This document shows, one piece after another, positions 35,323 to 47,412 of a DNA stretch of 64,000 nucleotides. The notes beneath the pieces are model-generated. The model saw only the letters and a program-made list of their open reading frames with translations. It was not told the origin of the DNA and searched no databases. The stretch's first letter is position 1. Each line of letters begins with the position of its first letter. Both the position numbers and the translations under genes were made by a program. The stretch is from Torymus aiolomorphi (taxonomy: Eukaryota; Arthropoda; Insecta; Hymenoptera; Torymidae): assembly GCA_036365515.1 (NCBI GenBank), contig CM070874.1:218286942-218350941 (forward strand). Reading direction: 5' to 3'.

Positions 35323-37415
35323 AGTCTAGTGTTCTCAATTTCCCTAGCACTTATTTCCTCCGAAGTCGGAGTGTGATGGCATAGTAGGGATTGAAGAACA
35401 GTACGAAAACTAACAACCGAACTTGCAGTTACTTCACGTTCAGCTTTCGTGCAGATTCTGTAGATGAATCTAAAACAGTACGCCGCTAGTCGATATAACT
35501 TATTTAACGACGAATATTTGTTAATAAGACTCCAAATTTCTGGTGTATTCTCGACAGAATTTGGCATATCTTTGCTAGCGACTAGAGTATGACTAGGTTG
35601 AATATTCAAACTATTTACCGAGAAATTGAGTTCATCATGAGACCTTGATCAAGGTTCATGGCTATCAGAAAGCCAAACGGGACCTTTCCACCATAAGCTA
35701 TCCGAAGCTAGTTTCGAGGGCTCAATTCCTCGTGATATGACATCGGCGGGGTTGTCAGCTGATCGCACATGATGCCAATATGCATCAGGCAATAGGGTGT
35801 GAATTTTTGAGCACCTATTAGCCACGAGAATACCCCATCTTGAAGGGTGGTCCTTCAGCCAAAAAAGCACATCCGCTAAATCTGATCAACGGTGAACACT
35901 CTCAACCTTTATTGGAAAAGCTTCGATAAACATTTGAACGAGGCGAGCAAGTAGCAACGCTGCGCAAAGTTCTAAACGAGGTATAGTTAGCGTCTGAATT
36001 GGAGCTACTTTTGTTTTAGCCACTTGAAGTGTAATTAGAGTATTTCGATTCTGAATCAATCGAAGGTAAGTAACTGCACCATATGCAAACTTTGATGCAT
36101 CAGCAAACCCGTGAACTTCAATTAATTCGCAATTAGGTGTAAATCCACTCCAACGCGGGATTTTAATCTGACTGATCGAAGGAAGATCTTGCAACCAATT
36201 CTGCCAGCGATTAGATATTTCAGTGGGAAGCTCCTCATCCCAACTAATTTTTAGAAGCCACAACGATTGCAGAGTAATCTTAGCAGTGATTACGATGGGA
36301 GCTAGCCAGCCCATAGGGTCAAAGATACGAGCTATTCTAGACAGCACAGTTTGCTTGGTAAATGGCGGTTCGACTGAAGAGTCTTCAAAATGAAAACTAA
36401 AGCAATCATTATTGGGATTCCAATTTATAACCAAGATTGGTACGGAGGTTTCAGAGGTAAATAGTGAGATTGAATCTGAAATTAACATATTGAGTGGTAA
36501 GCAGGTCAGTACTTCCGCATTGTTTGATGTCCACTTACGAAGATTGAAGTGGGCTTGCTTGAAGAGCTGTATCAACTCCTTTTGTTTCTGTAAGGCTTCC
36601 TCAAGAGAGTGAGCGCCAGAAAGAACATTATCCGAATACATTTCGGTTCGCACAGATTCCGCTGCAATCGGATAATTTTTGCCGTAATCTTCGGCCAGTT
36701 TAAGCAGTGTGCGCATGGCTAGGTAAAGCGAACATGTCAATCCATACGTCACAGTAGTCAATCGATAAGTTTGAATGGGTTCATGAGAATTGAAACGCCA
36801 TAAAATAGATTGATAAGGATGATCAGATTGTGCGACACCAATTTGCCGAAACATTTTCTCCACGTCAGCTGAAAGAGCAACCTTGTACCTACGCCAAGTA
36901 CAGATCAAAGCGACGGGATTTTGGAGAAGATTAGGGTCAATGTGTAGAAGATCATTGACAGAAATTCCTGTTTTGCTCTTGCTCGAGCCGTTAAACACAG
37001 TACGCAATTTGGCCGTCGTACCGGTTTCCTTCCATACACCGTGATGTGGTAAGAAGGCTTGATTCTTAGGAAATGAATCTAAATCAGTGGTACGAGTCAT
37101 GTGACCTAAGTCAATGTACTCTTTGATGAATTCAATATACGCTGTTTTAAGTTTTTCGTCCTTAGTGAAGTTAGCTTCAAGACGATTGAGAGCGCGTAAA
37201 GCGGCAGAATATGAGCCTTCAAGGTGAGCAGAGCTCAGAGTTTCTCGATCCTCCCAAGGCAGACTTACTATGTACCGACCCGACTCATCCTGTCGAGTGG
37301 TTTTTTGATAAAAATCCTCGCACGCTTGTTCGTCAGGCGAGTAAAGATTTTTTGTCGACAGATATTTCCTCCGCCCTCCAAAAATCTTGTACGAGCTCCA
37401 AAAGTTTGGCTTCAT
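35319..37415 (-). pseudogene. BEL/Pao reverse transcriptase and RNase H
   Basis: The 509-codon piece 35,886-37,415 is Pao-type RT: LRTVFNGSSKS, LSADVEKMFRQI, then MYSDNVLSGA at the catalytic site. The family has YVDD there, so the second Asp is replaced by Asn. RNase H follows (VHGFADASKFAYGAV, IPRLELCAALL), runs into a stop near 35,884 where Trp is expected, then resumes (35,649-35,870 and 35,319-35,609). It would copy element RNA; as read it should be inactive. Confidence 0.92.
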
Positions 37416-38140
37416 GCTCGCAGCTGTTCGAACAATGATGAGATATTGATTCTAGCCCTATTTCTGAAGTTGAAGAAGAGAGATTACCTGTCAAGAGCCA
37501 TCCAAGTTTGGAACTAAGTGCTATCGGCTGAAGACTTTCGCCCTTAACTATTTGATTTTCAATGATTTGCGCATAAACGTTAGCACCGAGTAGAATATCG
37601 ATACGTGAAGGTTCGAGATACTTGGGGTCTGCTAGTTGCAGCTCTCTTAAGTATTCGAAATTTGTATTACCCCCTACGACGGGAGGCTTATACGATGCGA
37701 GCTTTGGCAAGACTACCGAGTCAACCTTTAGAGAGAATTGAATCAAAATGAGGTTGTATAGAAAGACAAGCTACCTTAGAAGATACAGCAGTTGTCTTTT
37801 CGCCTATACCTTAAATGTGCGTATGACTGGTTCTACAATCTAATGAGAGCAAGTTACACAAGGCTTGTGTAACAAGTGAGATTTGAGATCCGGGGTCGAT
37901 GAGCGCACGAACTAGAATTTTGGTTCCATTAGGACCAAGGGCGTTAACACTAGCGGTAGCTAAAAGTACTCCAGTACTTTTAGTACTTACTCCACTATTA
38001 AGGGAGACTGAGTGTGAGGCAAGTTGAAGGTCATTGGAAACGACAACTTTGCTACAGTTTGGGTTAGTGGTGCCGGACACTGAGTCAATCTGATCAGTCT
38101 GCGGCGAACTGATTACTTGACTGCTGTCAGTATACACCAA
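37333..38140 (-). pseudogene. BEL aspartic protease region
   Basis: The 37,811-38,140 piece has ALIDPGSQISLVT, the protease active-site motif of BEL/Pao elements (usually DSGSQ). The 37,333-37,746 piece continues in another frame with DILLGANVYAQII and then the linker to RT. One frame change separates them. Confidence 0.8.
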
Positions 38141-38170
38141 AGTGTGATGCTTAGATTTACAAAGAATGCA

Positions 38171-39377
38171 TCAGTACGTGGAAGTACAATTTCTAACGTT
38201 GTGCTTCCCTAAACAATTGTAACAAAGATTAGAGGATTTAATCAATTCCTTTCGCTCAGGAATCGTTTTATTGAGAATTCGTTCACATCTGTTCGTAAAA
38301 TGGGATTGATTGCAAATCGAACATCTCTTGTTTGTTGTGTTTGAAGATGAAGTTTGATGTGAAAAACCCGACTGAGCATTGTCATGCTCTGGCTTACATG
38401 ATTTTGAGTTGGGTGATAAAGTTTTAGGATTATTGTTCGAAGAGGTTCTAGTACCTGCTTCGATGGCCTCTAGAGTGAGTGTTTTACTTCGAAGAAATGC
38501 TTGAAGTTGTTCCATTGTCGGAGGATCGACACTATCACCTAGATGCTTCTCCCATTCTTTACGAGTATTTAAATCAAGTCGATTCAGCGTAAAATGAACG
38601 ATTAAATCACTACCTAAAGAAGCAGCTCTATTTAGAGAGATAAGACTAGCGATGGAATTGAAAATTTCCCTATAAATCCGTTTGATTTCCGACGAAGAAT
38701 CTGCCTTCATGTATTTAACTGAAAAGATTTCTGAGATGTGAGAGTTAGCTCTCTAACAATGCGACGTTGATTCTCGTAATATTCGATTAAAGCTGTCCAT
38801 GCTCGGTCATAATTATCACCAGATATTGGAAGAGATTTAATTTTCTCAAGTGCTTCACCTGTTAGGTGAGTGCGAAGATAATGCAATTTCAAAACAGGCT
38901 TAAGTCTTCACGACGATGTATGACTGAGCGAAAGACATCCCTAAAATTCTCCCAATCAGAGAATTTCCCCGAAAATTTTGGTAAATATACCTTTGGTAAC
39001 GACTGAAACGAAACGTTAGTTGATTGAGCTGAACCTGTAGTAACTGGGGCAGCATTCGAATTAGAAGAACTTTGAGCAGCATCTCTAGTTTTAATAGATT
39101 CTAAGAAGTCAAGAAAATCTCCTCTGCGGTCGTAGAAACTATCCTCAACCAGATCACAGAGATTAGTTGTAAAATAGGCATGTTTATTATCAAGACCTTC
39201 AATGAGCATGAGTTTCTCGTGATTCTCACGAAAAGTCGTATAATTTGCTTCAAGTCCGGCTAAACGCGATTCTGCATAACCTTTCGTCAGGTTATCTTTA
39301 CCTTTAGATTTGAAATTTTTAAAGGAATTTGCATTTTTAACTTGAAGCTCCATCTGCTTAGCATGAAACGCCTCCAT
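38171..39377 (-). pseudogene. BEL Gag
   Basis: Three frames in order: 38,889-39,377 (starts MEAFHAKQMELQ; LPKVYLPKFSGKFSDWENF typical of Pao Gag), 38,707-38,892 (LRTHLTGEALEKI), 38,171-38,710. The last carries two zinc-finger-like cysteine groups, CSICNQSHFTNRC and CYNCLGKHNVRNC, the nucleocapsid part. Two frame changes. Confidence 0.88.
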
Positions 39378-40865
39378 CTTGAGATCAAATAATTGGACTA
39401 GTAACGAATTTGACTATTTAAACTTTGGTATTGAGTTAACTATTCTTGCCCACTCGAGAGTATAACAAGAAATAGTGAGAGTTATTACATCTAAGTCTTA
39501 ACCTAGGTTATAATACTTATGCTAATATGAACGTAGATGCGCTCGAAGATGTAACGTTGAGTGCGTCTGCTAACGTTCCCACGGTGAATCAGCTGATGAT
39601 CCACAGCGTTGACTGCACGAAGTGAAGTTACTGCCGACGATGTATTCAGCTATCCCTGCAGCGTAGTCAGCAACTGAATCAGCAATGCATCAGTCGTGAT
39701 CGTCAGTTGAAAGCAATGAAACCTCTTATTAAGCGCAGTCGTCGTCCAATAAAACTGCAAGGTCACATAATATAAGTATTTGCTAAGTCAGATATTGCAT
39801 TCAACTTTCTCAAGACAAGTTAAATATTATAATTAAATTTATAATAAACTCAAACTCAATTAGGTTGTATTAATCTCAAATTAATTTACGCAAGTTGTAT
39901 TAAAGTACCAGTGACTAAATAAAGATCAATAAATTTTCTTAGTATTGCATGAAGAGACTAGAAAAGTCGCACAAATAAATTCAAATAAAATTGGAACGAT
40001 ACGTGTGTGCTGTTATTGAGCCGCTGTATCCTTGTATGGCATCAATGCGAGTCGAGCTGATGAACTCGTCCGTGAGTTGATTCGTTACACGATTGTGCCT
40101 GGTGTAACACGGTTGTGCCTCCTGATACACGATTGTGCCTCTTGTTACGCAATTGTGCCTTGAGTAACGCGGTTGTGCCGCATGATACACAGTTGTGTCA
40201 CGTGTATTTTCTATCCTCTGGCACGCTTCCTTTTGAGTCGAATAATGGACTGTCCCGAGCACAGCTCCTATTATCTTTGATGACGTACTCTGCTTCCCGG
40301 ACGTCACGCGTTCCAATGGTCGTCTTCTTGATGAGGTTTCTTCTTTTCTCGTAGAAACCTCGCTATATGCACGACGAGCGCCTCGTACCTTGATGCTGAA
40401 GCGAGCGATATCCACGTGGGTGCTACGTGGATGGACTGGTGTGGACCCCGTAGCGAGTAGGCTCCACGCGGGTACTCCTTGGCTCGAGTGATGTGGACCC
40501 CGTGCGTGTACGCTGCACGCGGGTTGTCCTTGTATTGAGAGGCGTGAACCCCTTTCTGACACGTTGCACTAGCCAGCAACGATTAAATGATCATCGTACA
40601 ATCGCGATGATTCTAGAGCCGGCTTAACCGTGGCTCTTCTATAGAAAATGCCACTTGTTGCTCTTGACTGCAACAAGATGGCTGCCAATCACTGTACGAA
40701 CGCGGTGATTCTAGAGCTGGCTTAACCGTGGCTCTTGGCGACGTCTTAGAGTCGGTAACAACGCACACTCCAAGGCGTTTCAGAAATAGGAGAATAGCAA
40801 TTGATGTGCAATTTCCCCTGGAAAGCCTTAGAAAGTGGCTTCCGAGAGCGCGCGACGGCGAGACA

Positions 40866-40901
<36 letters not shown>

Positions 40902-41097
40902 CAACGCACGCGTGAAGTCAGCTTGCGGAGCATGCGACTATATCGGCACTCACGACCACAGACACTTTGATGCGTTCCTGAATGAAGACTGTTTATCTCT
41001 ACGCCACTCGAAAGTAGACGTAGAAGATAAAATGAGGTTTCTTCTGCACGGTGACCATGGCGAAGATCACTCCCACGATCCGGCTCGAAGGACCAAA
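39378..41097 (-). promoter_or_regulatory. BEL leader with primer site and short repeats
   Basis: Noncoding. A primer site TGGTCCTTCGAGCC (41,095 downwards) lies two bases from the LTR. The leader holds a 20-25-bp minisatellite around CGATTGTGCC (about 40,085-40,200), a roughly 60-bp repeat with TGTGGACCCCGT (40,440-40,510), a duplicated GGCTTAACCGTGGCTCTT block (40,620 and 40,718) and a (GA)n run at 40,869-40,898. Confidence 0.7.
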
Positions 41098-41417
41098 TAT
41101 TTTGCGTTGAATGATGGGATCGTGGACTGGAGAGGTTCACAAATGAATAAGTTTTCGTGTAGAGAAAATGGCTTTATTCAAAGCGCCGTTGTGCCTTTTG
41201 GTGTACACGTGTTGCTGTTCTCTCTCGGCCGTCGCGCGTGAACTGCAGCCGGCCGGCGCTGCGAAGTGCCGTCGGCGTGCCTTGGTAGTAGGAGGGGGGG
41301 CGGTAGAGAGGAGCGTGGCGAGTGCTGGCTGGCTGCGCACCTGCTCGACGCGAACATTGCCTTATAAGGCTCGATGACTTCAGCGTCTCGCATTTTCGAG
41401 GCGTTGGATCACCAACA
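41098..41417 (-). repeat. BEL 5' LTR
   Basis: Partner of 33,638-33,957, 320 bp, few differences. Confidence 0.92.
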
Positions 41418-41422
41418 AAAAC

Positions 41423-43058
41423 CTTACACAAACTCTGCCGTTCGATGCACGTACACTTAACGAGCTGGCGGAAAGGCGTGAAACTACGAGATGCGCACAC
41501 TACATGCAAAGACGTCTCGCGTCAATGCCACTAAACCATGGTCACATACTACTGGACCAAATGGACATATCACTCACCAAAGTACAAGAAGATAACGCCG
41601 GCGCGACAGCGTTAACAACAACCGCAGAGCCAATATGGACCGCGACCGCGCAAAATCAACCAGAATCGAGGCGAACGTCGCAGCAAGATATTCGTGAAGC
41701 AATAAACCTGGGAAAAGCGATAGCCGAAGGTAGATTTCCATCGCCTATCACAACACAGCCAACGTGGGTAAACACGCTAACAATCACGACGACAACGGCG
41801 AGTACAGCCGTAGCCAGCACTGGGGGCACGTACATAATACATTCAGCCCCGCAATCGGTCTTTACGACACGAACAGCAACTACAGCCGATGATCCTGTAT
41901 AATGCACGCTCACAAACGGCAAAACATACACAATGCCAAGAGCTGTAGCATGCGAAATGCTGAGGATACAAGGGATCGCGAAAGGCTACGATAAAGAAAT
42001 AAGGCAGCTGCAGGAACAGATGTCAGATCGAATAGCGAGTACACGCCTGTATGCAATGTCAAATAGAACGACAGGTAACGAAGCGAGCTCGCAAAAATAC
42101 AAGAAAGTGAACTTCCAAGACACGTACAGATTAGAGTGCCTTGACGAAGGAAGTACACAAACGGACTCGCGCAACACAGCGACGAAGGCAAACGCGCGAC
42201 GACCACCAGCGCTAAACCCAGCAGCACAAAACTTCACACCGCAAAGGTATTACGCAGACGAGCGTGGCCCTCAATGACATCCTCAGCCTCATGCCCGCGA
42301 ACGGCAAGAGTCTTGGGGAAGGGGGAGCTTCCCGAGTAACTCACCAAGTAGATACTCGGGCGAAGGTACCACGCTCCATGAATCCATAAACGTGGACGTT
42401 GGCAGAACGGTGCGGCGGTGGAAACTGCAATTCACCGACGAGAAAGGCAGTAGCATCGAGGAATTTCTCGAGCGAGTTAACGAATGCCCCTCGCTCGCGC
42501 GCATCACAGACGAAGATCTACTGAACGCTATGTCCGAACTGACGTCTGGCGTGGCAAGGCATTGGTGCCGCCAAGCTCGCAAAAATTGGTGAACTTGGGA
42601 AGACTTCTGCGTCGCCGCATGCCGCTGCTACGGGGTCGACAAGCAATTCCAGCAGCGACTCGTCGGCGAAGCGCAATCCCGCACCCAAGGCAGAGACGAG
42701 CCTGTAAGGGATTATATTATATGCGTCCTTACGATTTTGAGTAAGTTCGAGGAGCCCGGGGATGATGAAAGTCACCGATATAGACAAGCTTGTAGAGCTT
42801 GCACGAGAAGCGGTAGCGCTAAGGGAGGCGGAGAGAAGTTACAAGCCTCCCCCGAACCCGGACGATAGTCTGTTACCAGACGTAGCCTACAAGGGGCGAA
42901 AGTCCGCGAAAACGCAATCGCTACGAGGCAAGAGTAGTCTGGCAGCTTTGGCGAGTGGCACGACCCCGCAGGACAAGGATGGAAGATCCGCGTCGCGCGG
43001 TAGCAAGCTGAGCCTAGCCGCGATGACAGAGCAGTCGGCTCAGGGGCTCGACCAGCAG
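41423..43058 (+). pseudogene. Gypsy B gag, middle part
   Basis: Continues gag after the BEL insertion. It shares NFQDTY (about 42,113) and the VDVGRTVRRWKLQF / ARHWC region (42,392-42,590) with gypsy A gag. In-frame stops occur at 41,900-41,902, 42,275-42,277 and 42,590-42,592, and the frame changes between 42,600 and 42,760. The piece ends at the CR1 copy 2 insertion (GLDQQ). Confidence 0.82.

Positions 43059-43154
<96 letters not shown>
43059..43154. repeat. (ATT)n microsatellite, 32 units
   Basis: Lies at the 3' end of the minus-strand CR1 copy 2, so it reads as an AAT tail of that element. Confidence 0.93.
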
Positions 43155-43330
43155 GAATTTATTTTTGGTAATTCCAAAAAACGTACAGAGTTCAGTCATA
43201 TGTGTACATAAAGTATTTACAATAAATTAAGAGTCATGAGAAGTGTATAACGTAAATCGTGATATAGATAACAGTTATTCTTAGAACAAATAAATAAATA
43301 ATTAACTAACAAAGATGACATCGCATTTAC

Positions 43331-46030
43331 TTAGTCTAGCGCTAGTAAATGAGCTCGAAAAGCGCTTTTAAAACGCGATAAGTTTGGAAGATATTTGATA
43401 GATCTAGGAAGGGAGTTCCACAGATGAACTCCTCGGGATCGGAAGGACCAGATGCCAAACTGGGAGTTCACCTGTGGAATTGTAAGGTCTCCAGTAACCT
43501 CCCTAGCCGGACGCTCAGATTGGCACGCAATAAACATACTAAGCAAATAGGACTGTTTACGAAAGTTGAAGATTTTATAAAGAAGTATACCAGTGAAGTA
43601 TGTTCTTCGAGTGTCCGTGCACATCCAATTCAAACGCTCGCGGTAGGGCGTTATATGAACATCCCGCCTCAATCCAAAAATGAATCTGATACAAGAATTA
43701 TGCAATGTTTGTAATCTGGTCTTCTGTTCAACGGTGGCGTCAAGTAAGATGGTACAACAGCAATCAAAGTGAGGGAAAATTAGCGCCTGAAGAAGACGCT
43801 GTCGGAGCAACTGAGTGGTGCAAGAGCGCATGGCACGAAGTGTGTACAGTACACGATTAACACTTAGAGTAATTCGATTAATTTGCAATGTCCAAGAAAG
43901 TGTACTGTCCAGCACCACACCGAGACTCTCGACTGTCTCAGAAAATGGGATAATCACATCCGGCCCAAGCTCAATATCCAAAAGCCCCATTTAATCAACT
44001 TTGCTTATTGCGTATTTGGAGGCAAAAAGAATTGCCTGGTTTTTTTTGGGATTGAGACAGAGTCCAGATGCCATCGCCCAGAGATGGACCTCTTTAGCAG
44101 CCAGAGATAGCTTAGAAATTCCCTCATGAATTTGATTAAGTGGTACTTGAACATATATTTGTAGGTCGTCTGCATAGAGAATGCGTCTTACATCGTTAGT
44201 CTTGAAAAGTCCTTGTACGTCATTAATGTATAAGCAGAACAAGAACGGACCCAGCACCGAGCCCTGTGGAACACCCATATTAGTCGTGACCCACTGGGAA
44301 ATTTCTCATTTAGTCACTACTTGCTGTTTTCTACCCCAAATATACGAGTGAATCCAACAGAGCACCGAGCGCGACAGTCCCATACTGTTTAGCTTGCGTA
44401 GGAGTGTAGTCGGCGATATAGTATCAAACGCTTTACTGAAATCAAACAGCAAAACTATTGTAGCGATTTGTTTGTCGAATCCAGATTTAATGTCTTCAGT
44501 TAACTTGAGCAATGACGTCGAAGTAGAGTGATGCTTGCGAAAGCCAGCCTGAAGAGGATCAAGAATGCTTTTTCGCGTGATGAACTCCAGGAGCTGATCA
44601 TACACCAGCTTTTCGAGGATCTTGGAAAGAAAGCTCAGCAACGCAATAGAGCGAAAACCAGTAGGTGATGATGGTACAGATTTCTTTTTTAGCGGTATAA
44701 GTTGAGCTTTCTTCCAAGCCTCCGGAAAAGAGGAAGTAAAAAGGGACGAATTGAAAATTTTTACCAGTAATGAACCAATTGACGGAAGTGCTTTAGCTAT
44801 TACACTTTGCGGAATGTCATCCTCTCCCCGCGCCTGTGAACAAAAATGCGATACCGCTAGAACTACGTCATTGAAATTAACTGGACTGAAAGAAAATCCA
44901 TCAGTTGATGAGTTTTCTAACACAGTTAAGGCATCATGTAAATTTTCATGAAGTCCATCAGCCGCCCTCGGAAGAAGTCCCAGGTTTCGCATTTCAGCGC
45001 AGAAATGACCACCACAGTCGAGCGTTGCGGTCAGCTTATTAGTAATATAGCTGGAACGTTCGCGAGCAGTGGTCTCAGAATTCGTCCCGAAAATTACGAT
45101 TGCGTGTCCTCTTAAAGCGTCGTAGGGCAGCATCATATTTTCTGCGTAACAGTATAATGTCAGTGCCAACCCATGGGGGCTGACGCTTCCTTGGTGTCAC
45201 TGTCTTCTCGGGTGCGAGCACGTTCAGAGTCACAGTCAAGTTCTCTGTCAAGCAGTGGAGTAGTGTCACTAGATCTGGTGCCGTAGAGTCAAAAGGCGTC
45301 CAATCACAACCATCTACGAGGGAATTCAGCTCTTCCGATCTAATTTTGTTAAATTGCCTGCAAGTAAATGATTCACTATTACAAAGAGGAGTGCTTAAGT
45401 CTAAAATTGCGTCGATGATATTATGATGGTTGTGATAAGGCGCCGGTACGTTGTCAGAAGAAAGTATTTTGTTGTTGGTGGTCACAAAAATCACATCAAT
45501 CCATTTACCAGGATTCGTGGCAAAATGCGTAGGGCCATGTTCTACAACTTTGTAGCGAGTAGATATGCATTAAAATCTCCAAAAATAATGCTATTATTAT
45601 AATTGTCACTGTGTAGTTTTAAGTTATCTACAAGAGACGCAGAGGTTTTTTTGAAAGGCACATCTGGAGGGCTATAAACAATACTAATATATATAGGGTT
45701 CAAATCTTCACCCTGGATGGTGCCTATAAGATATTCTGGTACTAGAGGTTTTCCAGCTGTTGTAGTATCAGAATTCACCAGTTCCGTAAATTTATAGCAA
45801 TTTTTTATGTAGATTGCTTCGCCTCCACCTCGCGAATTCCTATCTCGCCTTACCAGTGAATAGCCATCAATTGCAAACAGCCGCTCGTCTTGAAGTTGAC
45901 CAAAACGCGTTTCAGCCACACCAAAAAGGTCGTAAGACGAATTGTTCAGGAGATACTGTCTGAATTCGTCAATGTGTTTCTTTAGAGAACACGCATTGAG
46001 GAAGCCAACTCTTAAGCCCTTCCCAGACCC
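43331..46030 (-). pseudogene. CR1-like ORF2, copy 2, broken
   Basis: Endonuclease part about 45,542-46,030 (VGFLN near the start, VAETRFGQL, FGDFNAY); then 45,075-45,494 in another frame; then RT 44,306-45,169 (FDFSKAFDTISPTTLL), 43,991-44,278 ([23 protein letters not shown]) and the C-terminal region 43,331-43,990. The last three share a frame separated by two stops. The catalytic YADD is kept. Confidence 0.88.
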
Positions 46031-47099
46031 ACCAGCACAAACCGCCTCACCCCAGTTTAGTCAACCGATCTTCGGAATAGATGAAGCTGCAGCGCTGAAA
46101 GTTTTATGAGAGAGAGCAATGGCACTACGATGAGCTGCAGATGCAAAAACATGCGCCCTTTCCCCATCATTCCATTTGACCAAGAATGTACCTTTGCGTT
46201 GCCAAATGTACTTGAAACCTAATCCTTTAGCAACTTTTTTAAGACTTAGAAAGGTATTAAACGTTTTTAGATCAAGTGCTTCACTAATATATACCGGGTG
46301 TCCCATTTTAAAACCACCAGGCAAATATCTCGAAAACTAAGGGAGATGAAAAAAAACTTTTAATACAAAAGTTGTAGGGTTCAGAGGAGTCCAACCGATC
46401 GTGACCTTGGTTATGACCTTGAGGTCAATGATCAAGTTCATTTGAAGGTCAATTCGATTTTTTCAAATGGGAACCCCCACTTTTGACCTCGTAAATGTAA
46501 GGAGCGGAAAATTTTACGTTCAGATATGTCCTTGAGTCAAGGTCATCGTCATGATCATGGTCATGTTTAAAATCAAAATCAATAAACGCATCAAAACATT
46601 CCCATAATTAGGTATACGAGACAAATTGTTAAATACAAAAATTATTGGGTTCAGAGGGGCCCAACTGATCGTAACCTTGGTTATGACCTTGAGGTCAATG
46701 GTCAAGGTCATTTGAAGATCAAATCGATTTTTTCAAATGGGAACCCCCACTTTTGATCTCGTAAATGGAAAGAGCAGAATATTTTACGTTTAGATATGTC
46801 CTTGAGTCAAGGCCGTGGTCATGGTCATGGTCATGTTTAAAATCAAAATCAATCAACGCATCCAAACATTCCCATAATTACGTATACGAGTGTTAAATAC
46901 AGAAGTTGTAGTGTTTGGAGGGGCCCAACTGATCGTGACCTTGACCATGAACTTGAGGTCAAGGATGATGTCGTTTGAAGGTTAAATCAATTTTGTTTAA
47001 CGGCAACTCTCACTTTTGACCTCGTAAATAGAAAAAACGAAAAATTCTAATATGACCTTGGGTCAAGGTCATGGTCAAAGTTATGGTCAGTTTCCGTGC

Positions 47100-47345
47100 A
47101 GTTAAGAGCAAAGTCGGAGATGACCCGGTCACCTAAGGCAAGGTCGGAGATTACCCGGCCAGTTAAGGCAAGGTCGGAGATGACCCGGCCAGTTAAGGCA
47201 AGGTCGGAGATAACCCGGCCAGTTAAGGCAAGGTCGGAGATGACCCGGCCAGTTAAGGCAAGGTCGGAGATGACCCGGTCAGTTAGGGCAAGGTCGGAGA
47301 TGTCCCGGCCAGTTAAGGCAAGGTCGGGGATGATCAGATCAGCTA
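47100..47345. repeat. 30-bp minisatellite inside the transposon
   Basis: Eight or so copies of a unit containing CAAGGTCGGAGATGACCCGG. Both strands are open through it, which explains the long repetitive frames there. Confidence 0.9.
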
Positions 47346-47412
47346 AAAATTCATTGGAAAATTCCACGTTCATGTGTATTTAGTCATAGGATCGAAGTGT
47401 TTCGGTCACCAT

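Larger units (their letters stand above)
33638..41417 (-). mobile_element. BEL/Pao LTR retrotransposon
   Basis: Two 320-bp LTRs and a 5-bp duplication AAAAC (33,633-33,637 and 41,418-41,422). LTRs begin TGTTGG in element orientation. The internal region holds Gag, protease, RT, RNase H, integrase and the DUF5641-type tail. Stops and catalytic changes make it inactive. It splits the gypsy B gag. Confidence 0.95.

Noticed and set aside
43014..43211. Poly-Ile and poly-Asn frames
   Set aside because: They come from the (ATT)n tail of CR1 copy 2.
47047..47383. Repetitive 95-108-codon frames on both strands
   Set aside because: Products of the 30-bp minisatellite, whose length is a multiple of three; no independent sign of coding.
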